The translations under genes were made by a program, and so were the position numbers. Shown here piece by piece: positions 61,363-64,000 of a stretch of 64,000 nucleotides of DNA; the first letter of the stretch is position 1; the number at the start of each line of letters is the position of its first letter. The notes under the pieces are model-generated. The model was not told the DNA's origin. It worked only from the letters and a program-made list of their open reading frames with translations, and searched no databases. Source of the stretch: Lonicera japonica (lineage: Eukaryota; Streptophyta; Magnoliopsida; Dipsacales; Caprifoliaceae); contig CM038464.1 in the NCBI GenBank assembly GCA_021464415.1, forward strand, positions 434,001 through 498,000. The letters run 5' to 3'.

Positions 61363-62015
61363 GTATATGTATATATGCATGTTTTGAAGAAGAATAAAAA
61401 GGAGGAGGATGGCGGATTCATATTCTTTTGTTTTTGAATATATATATATATATATATGTTTTGAAGAAAATGAGGGGGATGAGGAGGAGGAGGAAAAGAA
61501 GAGGGTGGTGAGGGGTGGCAAAAGATTGTAGTTTTGTTTTGTTGTAATTAATGATTGATTAATTAATTAAGTTAATTAATAATTAACTTTTGCATAAAAA
61601 AGTGAAATGAGAGGATGGTGAGAATAAATTTTATTTTAATATTAATAAATTTTTTAGAGGATGTTAATGATAATAAAAGGAGGTGCATTTATCAACACTA
61701 AAAAAAAAAAAAGAAAGAACATGCAACAAAACTAGCCTTAAATCCCCGAGTCTTAATTTCCATACTCTAGAACATTTGTTAAGGTCAATGTCATGGCAAA
61801 TGTGTTTTCTATTTCCTCTTATGATGGGATACCATCCACCCACCCACCTAGAAGGAGTAGCACACTCACATACGTGTCACTATGACTAAAACTTCTTTAC
61901 ATGAAAATTCTTTACAGATACCACCCATCTCTCTTTAGTTGGCCTGTATTATGATGCGTAGCCAAGAAAAAGAAAAGGACTAGTAATATTTTATTTATTC
62001 ACGTTATATTATAAT
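61363..62015. repeat. Duplicated flank, copy 2 (outside the right end of the long-TIR element)
   Basis: Matches 59786-60290 except for an extra stretch of roughly 180 bp (about 61400-61595) rich in GA and AT runs. The right TIR end precedes both copies, fully at 61362 and as a remnant at 59785. Confidence 0.88.
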
Positions 62016-63432
62016 ACGGCAAAAAAAACACTGTAATCGTTAGAACGCTACTTAGTCTGATTTTCTGTTTTATTTTATTTGTAATTTATACGCCTCCATA
62101 GAGGACCTTTGAAAATTGTAACTTTGAACTTTCCCTTTTGAATCTTGTCAAAACAACAAACAAAAGTAAAAATTGAAACTTATAACTTTGAACTTTCTAA
62201 ATACACCGTAATCATTAGTAGATAGCTTAATTTTAGAATTTCACGTAGTTTATTTGTGTTTGATAACATTATAAAAAATAATAATAATTTTTTTTAATTT
62301 TGTTCAAAAATAAGTTGAGAGATGTGAGACATTCTCTTACATTTTGGTTTTTTCTCTAGATGATGGAGAATTTTTTTTTTTTTTACAAAAAAGATAGAGA
62401 ACATTTACTTATAAAAATAAACATGAGGTAGAGAGTATCTCATCACATAATTCAACTTATTTCCAACTTGTCATAAAAATCAATAGTGTTATTTTTTTTT
62501 TATTTTTTTTTAAAAAAAGGGACCCTTGCTAGCTAGCTATTTAATTCCTTGCTTGAGCAACGATCCACTATTAGAGTTGTGCAGCAAATACCGGCTGAAG
62601 CAAAATATGTTAAACCCGCAAACAATTTTAAAGAAATTTGATCAAATATTAACTTGTTAATTATGGAAATACCCAAGTAAATATAAAATTAAATGAGATC
62701 TGGATTCTCTTGGAATACGAAGTGCAATAGTGAAGAGAGAAAAAAATCTGACTATAAAATAATTATCAATATAAAAAAAATCTCGCAGAGGGGCTATGCT
62801 TGTTTATATTAACCAAACTCTAAAACTCTAAGATTGTGTTTGATGCGCCGAATTAGAGAGTTGGATAAAATTACTTAATTCCGTTTGGATAGAATTAAAC
62901 AATTCCACCTCTTAGGTGAGATCCGTAAATCCCTTTCTAAGCGGGATAAGAAAGTTTTAGCGGAATAAATAATCCATCTCCCAACGAACACCAAACAAAA
63001 GATATGATACAATTATTCTATCCCACTCTTTTATCCTATCCGTTAAATGCAACTTAAATATACTAAAGAAACAATTAAATCTTAGGCGACCAAGGAAACA
63101 AATTCCTAGTAAACTAAGAAAAAACTAGGAAACTTAAAAACAAATTATTAACAAAAAATCCTATCAAATCTAAAATTCTAAAGTCGCGCTAATATAATAA
63201 AATAAGTCCCAAGTTAAAGATATTTTTATTTTACATCAAATCAAATCAAAATAGTAAAATAGCGAATCTGATTTGGATGATATATATATAGATAATACTG
63301 GTAGGTTCATCTTGGATGAGGCAACAGCAAATTAAGCTAGCTAGTTAGCTTCATTCTCATTCTAGTTTAAATAACTAGCTTAATCTTTCCCATTGAACAA
63401 ACACACACACATATATATATATATACACGAAG
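62016..63432. other. Intergenic sequence and probable promoter of the downstream gene
   Basis: AT-rich with T/A runs (62360-62385, 62490-62515) and no gene recognised. Near the right end, GATATATATATAGATAAT (63280-63297) and CATATATATATATATACACG (63411-63430) are TATA-like and precede the ATG at 63433. Confidence 0.5.
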
Positions 63433-64000
63433 ATGATCATCACTAATCAGTACAGTTACAGCTGCTACTCTAGCTGCAGCCCCAACCTCCCTCGCAGTAC
63501 CAAAACCACACACTGCAGGAGGGTTTCATGTGCCTCTCTCTCCGCAGGTTATATATATATACGTACTCATTCTCTCTCGATCTCTTTGATCTTTTTTCTT
63601 CTTCTTACACTTGCTTGTGTGAAGGCAGGTGTAAGTTTGTTTTGTCTTAAATACACAAGTCATAAAATTAACAATAAGTGGGATCATTAGGACTTGGCTT
63701 AATTTTCTCTATCTTTTCTTTTCAAACAGCTTCTCCCGATGCTGGAGTTAAAATAGCGACAGAGGCTAATACTGTCCTGGTATGTTTAACTTGCATTTAC
63801 TATTTGTTTTTTTGTTTTTCTTCCTTTAAAACATTTTTCTTCCGCTTATAATATAATCTATCCAAGACAATACAAGACATGAGTGAATGAACTAATCTCA
63901 TGTTAAAACTACTACAAAAGCAGAGCTCTGAAGGGATCAAAGAAAGAATTAGGAAATTGTTTAATAATAAGGTTGAACTTTCCGTTTCTTCGTATGACAC
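63433..64000 (+). CDS. N-terminal part of an unidentified, probably plastid-targeted protein
   Basis: Exon 1 63433-63547, intron GT-AG 63548-63729, exon 2 63730-63779 followed by a GTATGT donor; later exons lie beyond the window. The first 38 residues are rich in Ser, Cys and Arg with almost no acids (MIITNQYSYSCYSSC, then LPRSTKTTHCRRVSCASLSA), typical of a chloroplast transit peptide ending near RRVSCAS. The mature start reads SPDAGVKIATEANTVL. The phase is maintained across the junction. The hydrophobic TVL at the end could be the first strand of a Rossmann-type domain, but that is a guess and I do not recognise the family. The remaining 220 bp are intron sequence. Confidence 0.7.

Overview
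This is nuclear DNA from a flowering plant, almost certainly a eudicot. It is AT-rich, genes are split by GT-AG introns, both complete genes match plant-specific versions of their families, and most of the rest is nested transposable elements typical of plants. Three host genes are visible: a complete ALIS (CDC50/LEM3) flippase beta-subunit gene (25063-29990, +), a complete eight-exon RlmI-type PUA plus SAM methyltransferase gene (31981-38958, -), and the first two exons of a probable plastid-targeted protein at the right edge (63433 onward, +). The family assignments come from reading the spliced exons, not from a database search. Layout: positions 1-9372 are the right part of a large Mutator-like element (MULE). 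It holds a decayed FAR1-type transposase fused to an OTU cysteine-protease domain (+), a decayed plant mobile domain (PMD/MAIN-like) gene (-), minisatellites, and two exon-intron fragments captured from host genes (2-oxoglutarate dehydrogenase E1 and a YODA-type MAPKKK), and ends in a recognisable terminal repeat. A second, shorter relic of the FAR1-OTU protein lies at 10795-11702 (-). From 12 to 24.5 kb there is a nest of elements: two solo LTRs with target-site duplications (14935-17600; 19212-20707), a Ty3-like 3' LTR (17643-18616), a 2.8-kb terminal-inverted-repeat element, Tourist-like MITEs and a hAT-like element. The gene-rich core spans 24.6-39 kb. Its introns carry a SINE and a Stowaway-like MITE, and a 570-bp MITE sits about 50 bp upstream of the methyltransferase start codon. 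From 40.7 to 52.8 kb there is a third solo LTR and an 8.3-kb Tat/Athila-like retrotransposon (gag and protease relics, no polymerase). Its 5' LTR contains a nested insertion that itself contains a 1.07-kb non-autonomous MULE of the same terminal family as the 9.4-kb one. At 54616-54900 there is a stray duplicate of methyltransferase exon 4 plus intron. From 55.2 to 61.4 kb there is a 6.1-kb element bounded by about 800-bp inverted repeats, whose right end and flank are partly duplicated. There is no operon logic: the host genes are independently transcribed and the transposons explain nearly everything else. The best candidate for an unusual system is the MULE that combines FAR1 transposase, OTU protease, PMD gene and captured host exons, but all of its coding parts here are broken.
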